Shown here piece after piece: positions 1 through 14,204 of a stretch of 64,000 nucleotides of DNA. The notes under the pieces are model-generated. The model ran no database searches. It was not told the DNA's origin and saw only the letters and a list, made by a program, of their open reading frames with translations. This stretch comes from Adineta vaga (Eukaryota; Rotifera). The position numbers and the translations under genes were made by a program. The first letter of the stretch is position 1. Every line of letters begins with the position of its first letter. The stretch is taken from contig CP075492.1 in NCBI GenBank assembly GCA_021613535.1, forward strand, positions 8,432,001 to 8,496,000. Direction: 5' to 3'.

Positions 1-266
1 TCAGTACCATCAACGTCGACAATCAAGTAAGAAAAGAGAGGGAAAGATGATGAGAAGAGAAGAAAAGACGAACAAGACATTGCTTTCTGAAGGTGATAGA
101 AAAAGCATAACATTGCCAAGAATTGCGAACGAGACCAATGTTGTTTTTTCATCAATCTAACTAGGTTTTCACCGCCTTGTCACAATGCCTAATAATAATA
201 GAATAACACATTGAATTATTCATGCTTAAAATTTCATTAAACTTCTCTTCTTTTAGATTTCAAACA
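1..266. other. Upstream flank of the MIEAP-like gene
   Basis: AT-rich sequence ending in a clear acceptor (TTCTCTTCTTTTAG, AG at 255-256) 10 bp before the ATG at 267. The start codon exon is therefore preceded by an intron and at least one 5' UTR exon upstream. No other feature is seen. Confidence 0.5.
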
Positions 267-3200
267 ATGACAAGTATTCGGAATGCTCCGGTTGATATTG
301 CATCAGCACGTATTTTACATTATCTTCGAACACATAATTATGATGATTGTGCTATTTATATTAATCGTCTAAGTCCAAATACATTCCGTAAAATTTTAAT
401 AAATGATATCTCAATTGATATCTTAATCGCTCAGTTACCATTTTCAATTGAAGTTTTTGAAGTTATCTATTCGAAAATCTTCATTCATGATCCAGATACA
501 TTTCCTTTACGAATTTTAAAACCAGAACAAATTATATCGAAAATGATTAGTATCTTTGCATCATCATTAACAGAAAAATCAACAAATTCAACAACAATTT
601 CTTTAATATCAAAAGGTAAACAAATGGGTATCGATGATGAACGTTTATTAAATAATCTTTCAAGTATTCTACGAATCATATCATATGTACAACCAATTTT
701 ATTTAAACGTCTCCTACGTCAAAAAGAAACAATTGACGAATGTATTCTTCATTTTGAACAACGTCCTTCTCATTTAACTAGTACACCATCTCTTCACAAA
801 TCAATATCAACATCATCATTAATACCAAAAACTCTTGAAGAAACAATTCGCCATGAATTAGAATCAACCATTGTTTGTTGTCAACAAGCATTACATCGAT
901 TAGAAAATAAATCATTAACATCATCAACAATATTATCAGGTCATTCAACACCAATTATATCTCGAAAATATTCAACTATTTCAACAGGACATTCACCAAG
1001 TTCATTTGATGATATACAAACACGTCTTTTTCAACATAAATCTATTTTAAATCTTGTCGAACCTTATCTATCTCGTACAAAATTATATTCAGTTATGGAT
1101 AATCTTGGACAAAAAGTATCAATAGATAAGAAAATTTTACTTGCTTATTCTCATATAAAAACACATGAAAAACAAATTGCATTCGGTGAAACTCTTCTAC
1201 CATTATTTAAACGATTTGCTTTTGCCTATGAACGTATGACTGTATATTCATGGATATGTTTATATATATATACATGTATCAAGACTGTTTTAGGCATTAT
1301 TCAATTATGGAGACGAGTAACTGACAGTACATTAATCGACGAATGTAATGACGATGTTGTGATTGATACTACAACTGTTTCAGATGTTGGTGGAAGTTGT
1401 TTCGAACGAGCACGTTCTCGTAAGTATCCTTTTTTTAGATTTTAGTAAGAAATAAAAAGCAGTTGTTAGGAAAAAAGAAGAATGAATATACATTTCATAG
1501 ACTTATTCTCAGTTGATTTCTAATTCTTCGGTTGTTTTTTTGCCTAATGTTTATTTATTTATTTATCCTTTTAATTAATATTGAATGATAATGGAATGTA
1601 TATGAAAAGAAGAAAAAAGATCTTGAGTTTTTCTTCTGCTTCGTAAATGATTCAGATCTGTGGTAAATCCATTCAATCACTCGTTCTTTCTTTCATATAC
1701 ATAGATATATAATATGTTTATCGAACAGCAGTAGTCGACATGAAACATGCCAAAACGATTTTTTCTCCCTTTGGGTCTTTCTAATAAGCATCTCAAATGA
1801 ACAGACAAACGAGTGAGTAGTATAGCAATTATAGAAGAAAAAAAACGTTTGTAACTGAATACAGTTTAAAAGCAAAAAAAATCATCGGGATAGAAAAGTA
1901 ATTGTGTCATATATATACATATCGAAAAAAGTTCACCTTCATCTTTTCTTTCGTAAATAAAAAGACAGAAGTTGTGTGTGGTTAGTTTTATGTCTGATCG
2001 AGAAATTGCCCAGTGTCCTGAACTCTTATTTATACATAGAATATACTAACGAGTGATAGACAGATGAGAGGAAATGAGATGATCAACTAAATAGGCATAT
2101 GTAAGAGCAATGACGAGAAAGAGAGCAAGGAGAAGAGAGAGAGAGAGAGCGATGGAGAATGTAGCAAGATGTATGCACCTTTGTATATTGTAGACATTTG
2201 CTTTTTCTTCCCTTTCACTCATCATCTTTCTTTTTCTCTCACATACGGACATACATATACTCATCATATTCGATATCAGCATCACAACTTCTGAAGACAA
2301 AATCATATTGTTGTGCTTGTTGATTTCTGATTATTTCTTTTCCATTCATTCTTTCAATGACAACAGTTACACTCAGATCGAAGAAACCTATTGCGCACAG
2401 CAATCAAAATAATCACAACAAATATCTTCGTTATTCTGTTTTAGAAGAGCCACGATCATGTCGACATCGATATGGTAAGTACAAAACGTGTTGATTTTTT
2501 TCATCGAATAGTTTCATCACAGAGCAACTATGATGAAAATATAAACAAAACGAAAAGAAACAAACAAACAGACAGATAGAATAGATTTAGTTCATTAAAT
2601 AACAATATATATTTTCATTCCTACTCACTGTTGTCATTATCGATATGTTATTCCACAGGAGGTCTCTGTTCATATGTTCATCTTGATGCTGTTAGGATAC
2701 GTGGAGAGGGTGGAAAACCATTTGTAATAAAATAATCGATTCAGGATGACAAGAAATATCATCACCATTGCATGGCTTTATCTTTATTTTTCTTTGTGAT
2801 GATCATGAACAATGATTATGAGAACGGATATCAAATTTCTCTCACTTATACACTTGCCAATGGTACTATGTTCATTGTTGCTCACCACAGATTTCATATG
2901 AAAGGATTAGTTATATATACGAGTATTTATTCTCTTCATTTTTCTATAAAATGAATCAGAGCACGAACGACGATCAATTGACACTTTATTTTACTTTTTT
3001 GTCATGTACTACATCTTTTAAAACAACGATGAATAGATCGTTTAGATTTCCTTCGCATAAGATTTTATATACTGGTGAGTGGTTTCTTTTATAACTCGAT
3101 TTTAGAATTGTCTTCATCAATAAACTATGTTTATCTTTCCATTTAGAAATTGATCGTCTATTTTACAAAGATGATATGGCTGTTAAAAATGGTCGATCAA

Positions 3201-6200
3201 GTAAGTAATTGTTCGAAGTGTTTTGTGGTCTAGCATGCCTTTGTGTTCTACTAAACTTCGTTAAAAATTGTGAGATTTCGCTTATTCGTTGATCACTTCA
3301 ATAAACGAACTCTAGTATTATCCAAACTCCATGTAAGCAATCAGTTATCAGTTTAAACGTATCTTATATCTACAGATCTACTTTTAAATCGATAACTATT
3401 TTCCCATGCTGTTGACACCAAAAACGCTCCAGATCTGTTTCAAAACAACAATTGTTATTCGAACCATCGACTAGAATCTGTCATATAGAAACATTATCTG
3501 TTAGTCGAGCTCGATAAATATTGGCCTCGACATGCTCCAGTCAACGATAAAAACTAATTATTAATGCGATTATTAAAATATGATTGTTAGGAGCGTTTAA
3601 AAACTACGTCCGGAGTGCTGTGTAAAAAAAACTGTCAGAAATAGTAATAGTGAAGTTTAATCAAGATTAGAATAGTTAAATAACTTTAATCTCGAAATTG
3701 TTGAAAAAATCGATGAAAAATAACATACTAATGATTGGTTTCATATAGAAACTTAGACACGCCTACACCCTTGTATATTGTTTTGTTGTTCTTACAAGGT
3801 TATATAGTAAGATTAAGATTTAGTTTGTCAAACTGTCACAAACTAAATAACTTAACAACATTGTCAGAATAATTCTCCAATTGAATGATATGACAAAATG
3901 TTTTGTATATTGATAATGAGGTGTTTTAGATAAATGATTGAAATTGTATCAGATGAATAGTTTGTTATGAAGATCGTAACTGATTGATATTTAGTTTGCA
4001 GATGCTTAATATGAAAATCGTTTCCTTTTCCCTGGATCTCATATTTTCCTAAGAGCAAAGGAATGAATATGAAATAGAAACGTGCAATCTATCTTATTGA
4101 CATTGACATGTAGACACCATTGCTGACAAAGATGTATGTCTTTCGAAGTATACAAGTATTCATCTCCTTGACGCCAAAAAGGTCATTATTAGATTTATGA
4201 AACATCTGTATATACATATAGAATAGTTCAATATTTTCTTTGATGAATTCACATTAGAAACTATTCTGTCGATATTTAATATCGTTCATGTTGTCTTTCT
4301 TATCATCTCAATGATGTAATTTTCTTCTTGTTGTGTTCATAGTGATCAAAGATAAAGGAACAAATAGACTGGGTGCTTGATTACTTGCAAAGAAAAAAGA
4401 ACATCAGCAGGACATGATTTTCTTTCCCGCCTGATTGGGTCTTCAGTTATTTTTAGACACAACTGGCAATGTTTACCACATAATATAGGATATAATGACA
4501 ATTAAGGCTTGAAAAGCTGATTGAAGCATAAAATGATGCTGTCGTTTGTTTTTGCATCGATATTCATATAAACATCGAATGCCAAAAAAAAAGACAAACA
4601 CTGATATGTCAGGCAAAAAAAAACGAGAACGCATGAAAGGAAAGATCAGGGTTATTACAATTTGTTGCTTATACGGCTGAATGGAAGATATCATAGTTAT
4701 TTCAAAACATACATTTTGTCTTGAGTGATTAAATAATAATTTCTTAAACAAGGTTTTTTTTTGTCGAGTGACAATCACGGTTGATTGTAGTTATTATTTA
4801 TCCATTAATGTAATATTAGAATTGTATGTTAAGCGCGTTGAAAGAGAGATGAAAAGCAATAATAGTCCATCACACAGATAGAGAATGGAATAGAAGAAGA
4901 AAATGAATGAAAGAGACAGAAACAGAGAGCATGAGAGCAAGAAGAAGATATCGTTCTTCTGTATACATATACACGTACTCGATCTTTACTCTTTGGATAT
5001 CTAACAACGGAACGCGTTTATCAAACTTCATTGCAGTTTTTTCTTGCTCTGTCTGATTCACTTGCGATATATATATATATATATATATATAATATTCTCG
5101 TTATTTCAAAAAACGATCGAGTCATTTCAAACTTCTAACGATTCGATTTTACGAAACAATCAAATGTCAAATACTGTTGAATTACAATTCATTTATACGC
5201 CACAAATATCATCGCCAACACATCTCATTGATACTCAAAACCTCAAACAACAACAACAGTCAAGTAGCAAACTTGTTAACAAATATCTTTCAACAGCTGC
5301 ACAATATCTCAACAGAACGAAAAGCTTTCATGTCACGCCTACGAATTCCAAACATAACTATCTTCAAGTTCCAAGTATTTCAACAAATACATCAACTAAT
5401 AATCTAGCACAATCCGTTTCAATGAATATTCATCGAACAGAAAAACTTTCTTTCAGTGATCTACCAATGTCGATCGACGAAACAAATTCATCAAGTATAC
5501 CTTTAGATGGGAATAATAATGATTCAATCAATATCAATAAAACACAAGGTTTTGTCAACACATTACGTCGTTCATTGAGAAAAAATAAAGAACGATTTTA
5601 TAATAAACAATCAACAACAATGAAATCTTGTAATTCATTGAATACATATGATCAACCAGGGAATGATATTCAAGATGTATATAAAAAAATGTCTATGACA
5701 CCAACTTTACATCATCGACGTCAACATTTAACAAATAATAATCGACTAATTATGATAAAGACGAATACGATAGAAGATAATATCAATGATGATCAAACCA
5801 GTAAGGAAAAAGAATCAAGAATGCGCTTAACTATTACGTTCGTATACTTCTCTATATAATTCTTTAGTGTGGAAAAGTAGTATGATTTTTTTCTCATCAG
5901 TTAACATAACATCCAACTGGAAAAAAAACATACATAACTTGTTTTTTTCACATTAGAATACATAGCAAAATAACTTGATTATACTATTTACCGTACATAA
6001 TAATAGTTCGATTTACTCCTCAATAGTTTTTTAATATTCTTCGCGAATAATTTGCATTTCTCTCTCTCTCTCTACTATTGATATTTTGTTTTTTGAAAAG
6101 GACATAAACACGCTAATCATAATTAGAGTATATTACATCAGACATCTGTGCGAATGAAAACATAAGATACCACTTGATTCCTTCTATCTTCTGCTAGATG

Positions 6201-8407
6201 TCTTTCAAACGAAAGGTCGAAATATGGACAGCTGCAGATGCCACTCTGATCCATTCACCGTGTGTCAGAACAATTGATTCTAGTCGAAAAAAATAGCAGA
6301 AAAAGAGAGAACTAGATTATCCGATAAATAGCTCTTTGATTGACAATCAACACATTCATTCAATGTAAAAAGCACATTTTCACATTTAGACATGTACAAA
6401 CACTGATAACGAGTCTAGTATAGTTAGAAGCTCGATTTCTTCTCTATTTGACGTCACTAACGGCAAGCATTAGTTCGAGTAATTTTTCTCTCTCTTTCCA
6501 TTACAACGAAGAAAAGAAGAAGAAGTAGAAGAAGAAAAAAACGAACTGATCCTACAACATAGTGTACATCTGCTTTGTTCTTGCTTCGGGTAGTCATACA
6601 ATATCACGAGAAAGAAAGAAGTAACAGTCATGTCTACAGCTTTATCGTGCATGTATTGCGATAAAACAAAATGTAAGGTTTGATTTTGTCTATTCGTTTG
6701 TATACATTTCATCATATTTTTGTTTATATTTTAGCTCCTCTACAACCTCTAGCAATCAATGGTCGTGAACAACGAAATCGTATCTTAGCTAATGGATACG
6801 CTGCTCATCATCAACTAACATCAATTTTACCACCAGCCGCATCGCTTCAATCTCTTTCACCTTTATCTCCAGCAGGAAATTCTTCAAGTAATGTAGCGTT
6901 CACAAATTCAAATATTAACATTGAACAACAATCAATTCATTCGGAATATGATGAAAAAGAAAAATTAAAAAATGATTTACAACAATTAAAAAGTGAATTA
7001 CAAAAATCAAAAGAAACAATTGCACGTTTACAAAAAAGTGAAGAACAAATGCGTGAACGGTAAAGTTCAATACTCATAAATCTACGTAATAAGTCTGACG
7101 AAATAGAGAAAATAAAAGAAACTTTGTAAAATCGCATAGTCAGAGTAGTTAAGAGATAGTCTCAGAAGATTCCATGTAATGTGTGATCGGTACAATTATA
7201 TCGAAGTCATATTGAGAATAAGATACCTATTATTTTCTATTTTTGTCATTAAAGAAGTTACCAAGTTTCATAATAGAACAATATGTCTGACATTTATCAT
7301 CTAACTATTCTTATTTGCACACCGTCAAGCATAAAAATTTGCCATATGTTATCTATTGTGCTAGCTGTTATTTACTGAAAAGTAATAGCTGTATATACAT
7401 TATCCGAAAAGAAGTCTTCCACTATTTTAACAAAATCATATATTAATGAAAATAATATTCTTTATTTTTTAGATTAGCTGAACAAGCTCAACGACAACTA
7501 GAAAAAGGTGGTAAATTTGAAGATTTAAATCAAATATCACGTCCAACAGAATTAATTCGTTCATATAATACGCTTTATTCTCAAGCTCGTATTGATACAT
7601 TGGATGCTTTGGATAGTATTCGTGAATTGGCTGCAGCCGAAGATCTCAAATCAAAACTATTATTTTCAGTTGTTGTTGTATGTATTATTATCTTTTATTT
7701 TAGGCTAAATTAACATTGATTTGCTTTTGATTAAAGCTTGCTTTTCGTCATGCACAAAATCAAGCAAAAGAAATACGAAATAAAGTCAAACAAATTCTTC
7801 AATTATCAAGCGATAAAAGTTCATCGACATTAGAAGAAACAATTGAAAAATATCTTCGAAGTACCATACAAAAATATGATATTAGCAAAATTGCATCCGT
7901 ATGTATAAAAGAATAATTGATTGTTTTTTGTTTATCATTCCAGTTTTCTTTTGGTAGGAAGTAGAAAGTCAATTGTGGACAACATTATATGATTATCCAG
8001 CTTTGAGATCGTGCAATGAATTATTGAAATATATCACTACTGCCTGTCGAACTGCGTATGTATTCATTGACGTAACTATCTTCGATAGGATCTTTTTAGT
8101 TAATTAACTAGATGAGACTTTCGAATTTATCTATCTGTTTGTTTTCATCACTGAAATTTACTCTAATGTTTATATTTCTAGATGGGGTCTAGCAAATCAA
8201 ACTCCGCCATATTACATCGAATTTCAAACAATAAAATATGATAAACTTATTCATGAACGTTTTCATACATCTGACACTGATAGTGACACAATTATCGAAT
8301 ATGTTTGGCCATGTCTAATCGATGGTCGTGATCGAACATGTGTAGCGAAAGGTGTTGTTATTACCGATGAACATTATTTATCAACATCAAAAAATATGTC
8401 ATCTTAG
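267..8407 (+). CDS. SPATA18: Mitochondria-eating protein (MIEAP/SPATA18)-like gene, multi-exon
   Basis: The C-terminal exons (6735-7059, 7473-7677, 7737-7898, 7958-8055, 8182-8407) join in phase. They encode a coiled coil (about 6940-7060) followed by a domain matching the MIEAP C-terminal family, with YSQARIDTLDALDS, FSVVVLAFRHAQ, CRTAWGLANQTPPYYIEF and YVWPCLIDGRD. In vertebrates MIEAP acts in p53-linked mitochondrial quality control. The 5' exon 267-1419 follows an acceptor at 255-256 and starts at ATG 267 (MTSIRNAPVDIASARILHYL). It encodes a conserved-looking alpha-helical region that I cannot name, and it ends in phase 1. The Ser/Asn/Gln-rich exon 5164-5800 also ends in phase 1, so either can splice into 6735. 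Small candidate exons lie at 2445-2474 and 3147-3200. The MIEAP end is secure. Joining the 5' exon into the same transcript is inferred from phase. Confidence 0.7.
1420..5163. other. Introns and alternative-exon region of the MIEAP-like gene
   Basis: About 3.7 kb between the 5' exon and the 5164 exon. Apart from small candidate exons (2445-2474; 2659-2736; 3046-3074 followed by 3147-3200, which read FPSHKILYT then EIDRLFYKDDMAVKNGRS in continuous phase), it is AT-rich with GA and TA runs (2127-2151, 5069-5092). No independent gene is recognised on either strand. Confidence 0.4.
2659..2736 (+). other. Candidate alternative terminal exon of the 5' MIEAP-like module
   Basis: A good acceptor (TTCCACAG, AG at 2657-2658) opens a reading frame in phase with the putative 30-nt exon 2445-2474 (donor GGTAAGT). 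It continues for about 25 codons (LCSYVHLDAVRIRGEGGK) to a TAA, and an AATAAA-like string overlaps the end. This could give a short isoform holding only the N-terminal module. Evidence is splice-signal and phase agreement only. A chance open stretch of this length is quite possible. Confidence 0.25.
5164..5800 (+). CDS. Low-complexity exon of the MIEAP-like gene, probable alternative first exon
   Basis: This is a 637-nt open stretch beginning MSNTVELQFIYTPQ. It is rich in Ser, Asn, Thr and Gln and contains a basic patch, TLRRSLRKNKERFY. It ends at a good donor (CCA|GTAAGG at 5801) in phase 1, which fits the 6735 exon of the MIEAP-like gene. The only AG within about 120 bp upstream is at 5120-5121 and has no polypyrimidine tract. 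A TA-dinucleotide run sits at about 5069-5092. I therefore favour an alternative promoter and start here over an internal exon. A spliced internal exon starting at 5122 (phase 0) remains possible. The product segment has no recognisable domain. Confidence 0.5.
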
Positions 8408-8651
8408 TATGAAATGTGTAATACATGAATTCTCTCCCGTATAGTTTCATCATCTTCTAGTCAGTCGATTGTTCGACGACATTCCATATCATCAAATAGA
8501 AAACGAACTAAACTAAACATTTGACTGCCCTTTTACATATATACGTGTGTGTACGTGTGTGATTTACAGATAAAATTATTTAGACAGAATGAATGATTTA
8601 ATTTCATGTTTTTGTTTTTGTTTTTTCTTTCAATTTCTCGTTCTACTTTTA

Positions 8652-11600
8652 TTATTCGGAAATAGAAGTAGTGATATGATCTGATTTTCGTTTTGTCCCA
8701 GATATAGATGATGTATCCATATCATCATCAGGTTTTGCTATTGATGCAATCGTTGACAAATAATCGACCATGAAGATATTATTTTCGACACTAAATGACG
8801 AAGATATATGCGTTGATAAATCTTTTTTTTTTGTTTAGAAGAATTTAAACTTACATTTTCCCCAAACTATCATGTTTTAATGTGAGATTTTTTTCTAGAT
8901 TACATAATGTTGTTAAAATTTTAGTTGAATTTGGTTTTAAATTATTGGTATGATTCATAAGGATATGATAAATCCATGAGAGATAGAATGCAAAATGTCG
9001 AGAATGTTGAATTTGTTCACTAATAAAATTTAGTAATAATTCAACGTACAATAATGGAAGAGATTGACAGATATGTTCGACTAGAAAAAGAATTTGTTTA
9101 CTTTTTTTTGTGGATAGATATTTTTTCGCCGAAAAGTCTTACCTTTGCTTGCATCAACATTTTCAATAATCTCAGTAACTAATGATTTTTCATTTAATTT
9201 AAGTGCCATAAGTAATGCCAAATAGGCATCATTTTTATCATACAATGTTTGACGTATGCTTAATGGTGTAATAGTTTCATTTAAATCAATTGGATCAAAC
9301 ATTGCAGTATTATCAATAGAATAGATAAGTAAACCTTCAGTTGTACATGCAGCCCATGCACGTCCTATATTACAATGAAAATTGATAAGAAAAATGAGCT
9401 ATGAATGATTTTTGTATTTGATTATTTACCTGTAGGTGAGAATCGGACGCAAGTAACTAAAATTTCTGGTTTGAAATGACGATTACTATAATCACCTTTT
9501 CGTACACCGGGTAGACGGATATTTTTTCCATTTTCATCTTCATCTTGTCCCATATCAATCAATGCTAAACTACCAAATTCTGTCATTTTTCGTCGATTGA
9601 GATATTCCTTAAATTAATAATAGACGAATATTATTTTCAATTAATTAATCTTACATTTAATCCATCAAAACTTTTATTGCATGCTATTTCAAAACGTTTG
9701 ACAAGAATTTGTTCATGGATATTATACAATGAAATATATTTTGATCGACCACCAGCTAACAAATAATTACCATCCATTGTATAGGAAATACTTCGATAGG
9801 CTCTAAATAGTATAATTAATTTAAAATATATTTTTCGAATTCGGTACAAAATCTAACCTTCCAAATGTCAGTTTTTTTCCTGTTACTTTATCTGTTTCTT
9901 TTCTTGCATAGCCCAAATCATTTTTGCCTTCAATTGATGCCGTTTGTTGGCCACTATCGGGATGAAAGAAAAGAATTTGTGCATCAACTGTCGATACAGC
10001 TATCTGTTGACCATCTGGTCGAAATGCACAAGATAAAGCTACAAGAAAAAGCAAAGAATATAAATCTCAAAATCAGCTACTTCCAAACCATCAGTAGACA
10101 GAAGAAATGTTTCTCGGGAACCTTGACTATCAAATAAACTCCATGTACGCAAAGTTTTATCCCATGAACAACTTGCCAATGTTGTTTGTGTTGTATTTCG
10201 ACCAAATGCCAATGCACTAATTGGACCTTCATGTCCACTAAGAATCTACATAAATAATTCACATTCATATTATTCTTTTTATAATATATAAATTAGAAAT
10301 TTACATCAAGTAATTTGCCGGTTTTAATTGACCAAACAAATATATTGAATGTATCAAAACCACCTGCACATACGACTTCACCAGCAGCATCCAATGCTAC
10401 ACACGAAAATTGAACTGGTGTTGGAGATGTATATGTACGAAAATTTCGGTATCTATTTATTGAAGAAATAATGAAAATAGAAGTAGGATATGAAGGACTT
10501 ACCTCAAAAGATCATATGCTCGAACTGTTCCATCCAAAGAACTTGAAACAATAAACTGTCCATTGGATGCAAATTCAAGACCAGTAATTGTTGATGAATG
10601 TTCCGAAAAAGTTACGAAACAAAAAGCATTCGATGTATTCCATAATTTGATCTAAATTTAAATAGTGATCAATCATCATTATCTCATAGGACAGTTTTCT
10701 GAGAAAAATAAATGACTAACTTTTCCATCATCACCACCACTGGCGATATGCATTCCATCAGGTGAATAGGCTAATTGAGTCATATTATTGAAGTGTCCTT
10801 GTTGTTTTAATACATATGTTTGACTCTGCCATTCCCATACAACAAGTTGACCAAGATTCTGACATGCTAAGGCAATCCAATCTCCTAATGGATTGAACAA
10901 TGCTGATGTAATCATTTGTTTTTGGTCACCAAGACTAGAAAAAGAACAAAAATAAATAAATATTTTTGTCATTGAAGAAACAAAGCATGACTTACCTCAA
11001 TGAATGAATGAGATTGAAATCAGGCATTTCATGAAGATAGAAATGTCCATTAGAGAAACCCGCTACTAACATATGTGTTTTCTTATGGTAATCAGCACAG
11101 AGAAGTAAAGCACCACGATCAGAACCTTCAAATGTTTCTTTATAGTTAAATCTAAACAAATATATTCATAGATTATTTTAAATTCCTCATAATAAAACAA
11201 TCGCCTATCAAATTTACTTATTCATTCGTTTAAAAACAACCATATCATCTTTTGTTGGATTTTTTAGAAGATGTTCATCTAAACGTTTCTGTTTTCGTTC
11301 AAGTTTAACACGTTCTTGTTCGACCATATCATCTAAATCTTCATCATCAACATCTTTATGACCATTGGATGATGTTGATATGTCTTCTGTATTAGTATTA
11401 TCACCATCCTCGTCGTCGTCGTCATCTTCAGTATCTGGTATATATGGCATAGGTTTCATTGATGATAACTCCATATCAACTACCCAATAGTTCACTTTAG
11501 CATTTTTACAAATAGTTATTATCTAAATTTACGAAAGAAATACAACTGCTTATTAACATAGAAATGCACTTTGAAACATACGTTCAATGAATCTTGCTCA

Positions 11601-12493
11601 AAGAAACCTCCAACAATTTCACGACCATGACCAGCTAATGTGAAACGATGTAGTTTATCCAGTAGAGGTACACTAAATACTTGAGTTGTCATATCTGCAC
11701 TACCAACAGCAACAACACTAATCAATAAAAGTATTGTTGTTTTTTTCTTTCATTTTCTAACTAATTGTCAAAATAAATAAACAAACCGAGAATCAGTTGT
11801 CCAGTCAATACATGTTGTCTTATCATGAAATGAACGAAGTACAAATTTTAATGTAAACAAATTAAATTGACGATCAGCACTGGGACATGTATATATTTCA
11901 CATCGATTACCTCGACAAACAGCTACAGATCTACAAATAGAAATATTCTTGTGTACATAATGAATTTATCTGCAAAACTCAATGGTTTTTTTAGTATGAG
12001 ATATTTACTTTGCATCTGGACTAAATTTAACTGTATGTACATCATGTCCAAAACGATGAATACCAATCAATGCACGACATTTGACATTATACAAATAACC
12101 ACGGCCAGCTATGAGAAAAAGAGAAGCAGTAGATAAAATATTTTTCAATTCCATAAGAATATTACTCTCATTAATAGCAAGTAGAAGTGCACCATTCGAT
12201 GAAAGAGTTGAACAAACAATATTAAATTCACTTTCAACTGATAAAGTTTCTGATCGACCACTACAAACGAAAAGTATAACCGTAAATCTATAAGAAACTA
12301 TATACGTTACTTCTTCAGATCGATTACAGTTGCTCGATTTCCAACTGGTGTAATGAGTGCATTACTATCAGGAGTAAAAAGAAGATTACCCTTATGATAC
12401 ACAGTACCAAGAAGATTAGAAAACTAAAATGAAAATAGAACTCTTTCATCTATTGAGGAATAAATCATTTTTTACTTTATAATGTAACTTCAT
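8652..12493 (-). CDS. PWP2: Periodic tryptophan protein 2 (PWP2/UTP1), WD40 SSU-processome subunit
   Basis: This gene has about 15 short exons. The first is 18 nt (12476-12493, MKLHYK), followed by FSNLLGTVYHKGNLLF, the hallmark PWP2 N terminus. Later exons give tandem WD40 blades with PWP2 signatures: LGQLVVWEWQSQTYVLKQQG, AYSPDGMHIASGGDDGK, LAGGRSKYISLYNIHEQIL and LFDPIDLNETITPLSIRQ. An acidic insert of about 20 Asp/Glu (near 11395-11440) sits where the family also has one. The C-terminal UTP12-like helical region (8860-9050) splices to a last exon with stop at 8652-8654. PWP2 belongs to the UTP-B complex that starts 18S rRNA processing in the nucleolus. Exons 1-8 were checked and keep phase throughout. 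The gene converges on the MIEAP-like gene with 244 bp between stops. Confidence 0.93.
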
Positions 12494-14204
12494 TTCAACC
12501 AGATTTAATTTAATGCATCTACAACAATTTTTTGGTATTGGCGTTTAAAAAAGTTCCTATGAAAATGAGAACAATCTTCTATTGAAGGATAAAAAACCAA
12601 TAGAAGTGTACGTTTGACTACACTTGCAGCCTCGCTTTCTCAAACTATAGACGTCGCTTATAGTCATTGATGAATCCAAAATTTCATTACAATTTAATGA
12701 TTATCACATTCACTTATAGCTTGCGCCATTGAAGTATTCGAATTTCTCGATTTGAAGATCTACTGAACAACACGCACTCATACAAACTCTTTTAATTCTT
12801 TTCCGATGCGCGTATTATTTATATGAATTTGTTTTTGCATGGAAAGTTAAATGAAATTATTGGAAGCTATAGTAACAAAAATTGCGTTTGAATATGGATA
12901 CTTTGAGAACCCAGAATTATAAAACTTCGTAACTACACTTTCAGGTTAATGAAAGTATAAACGGTGGAATCGCAGTGGAAATCCTTGCACATTGATATTG
13001 CTAACAAAATCTTTAAATCAATGGTCAAAAGAAGAATGAATTAGATTTCCGAATCTGATTGAGTTAGTTCCTTCTCGATGATTGCAGTGACGAAAAAATG
13101 TGGCTGTCCTCGAAACTTAAGATGAAAAACTACAATGGAGCACTTTCGTTCGGTTACAGTGAGAAACGTACTATCGCATAAATTTGATTCAAGTGATGAA
13201 AAATAAGCAAGTTCATGAAGATTGCTGTGCATATGTATTCAATTAATCATCATCTTTATTTTTGAACTAGAGTGTACTTATGAAAAACTAAACAATGAGG
13301 AAATAGCATAGTAACTCTGAATGATAAAGTGACTGTATCAATAACAATTTACCCAATAAAACGACACCGTATCAGAATTGTATCGACCGATCTAGCTCTT
13401 ATCATGAAGCAAGTCACCGAGTTGACTGCCAGAGCTTGAAGAAAAAGAATGTTGTAGTTTATGATGCCAATCCCTATGACATTTGCATACATGTGGTACC
13501 TGCTCATGTAAAAACTCGGTTTATTTATTCTGTCTTAAGATGTAATATTATATCGTCGTATTCTTTAGATAAATCTAAATTTCTTATGATCTCGATGAAA
13601 TGAACTATAGATAAGTCACATAGAACATATATCGTACTTTATACTTCTCAAGTTATTTATTAGTCTGCTACTTCGATTCTTACTCATTGTTGAACAATCT
13701 ATACTACTGTTGTATGCATCATCTACTTTTTAACTTCAATATGCATAACATCATCTCATTTATTTCGAAGAGAAGAAAAACAAAGAAAGTATATCATGTC
13801 TACACGTATACATATATATACTGATTGTTATTCTCGTTGACTATCGACACGTAATTTATCTCAATTATATAGATGTGTATGAGTGTACTTCACATATTCA
13901 TTTCACTTCTGTTGAAAGAAGCAATATTTAAACTACTTTTAAGACAAGAACATGAGTAATGAACTAATTTGTTGATGATGTCATGTTTCTTATACTTTCA
14001 TTAATATGTATGATAAAATAACGTCTTTTTTTATCTCCTAATATTATAAATTGTATATCATGCAATGAGTAAAACTAATTAGACTTGTTCAAAATTGATG
14101 TATGTACAGAAAAATCTAAGAAATTATCCTTTTTTTTCATATAATGAACGAGATATAATTTATTAATATCATTTATATATATACAAAAGAAAAAAAAACG
14201 AATG
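12494..14204. other. Intergenic, no gene seen
   Basis: About 1.7 kb upstream of PWP2 and downstream of the homeobox gene. I see only short incidental reading frames without family resemblance, AT-rich sequence and scattered homopolymers. It should hold the PWP2 promoter at its low-coordinate end and the 3' UTR of the homeobox gene at its high end. Confidence 0.5.

Noticed and set aside
9865-10137. Plus-strand 90-aa frame
   Set aside because: It is antisense to PWP2 WD40 exons (about 9855-10268).
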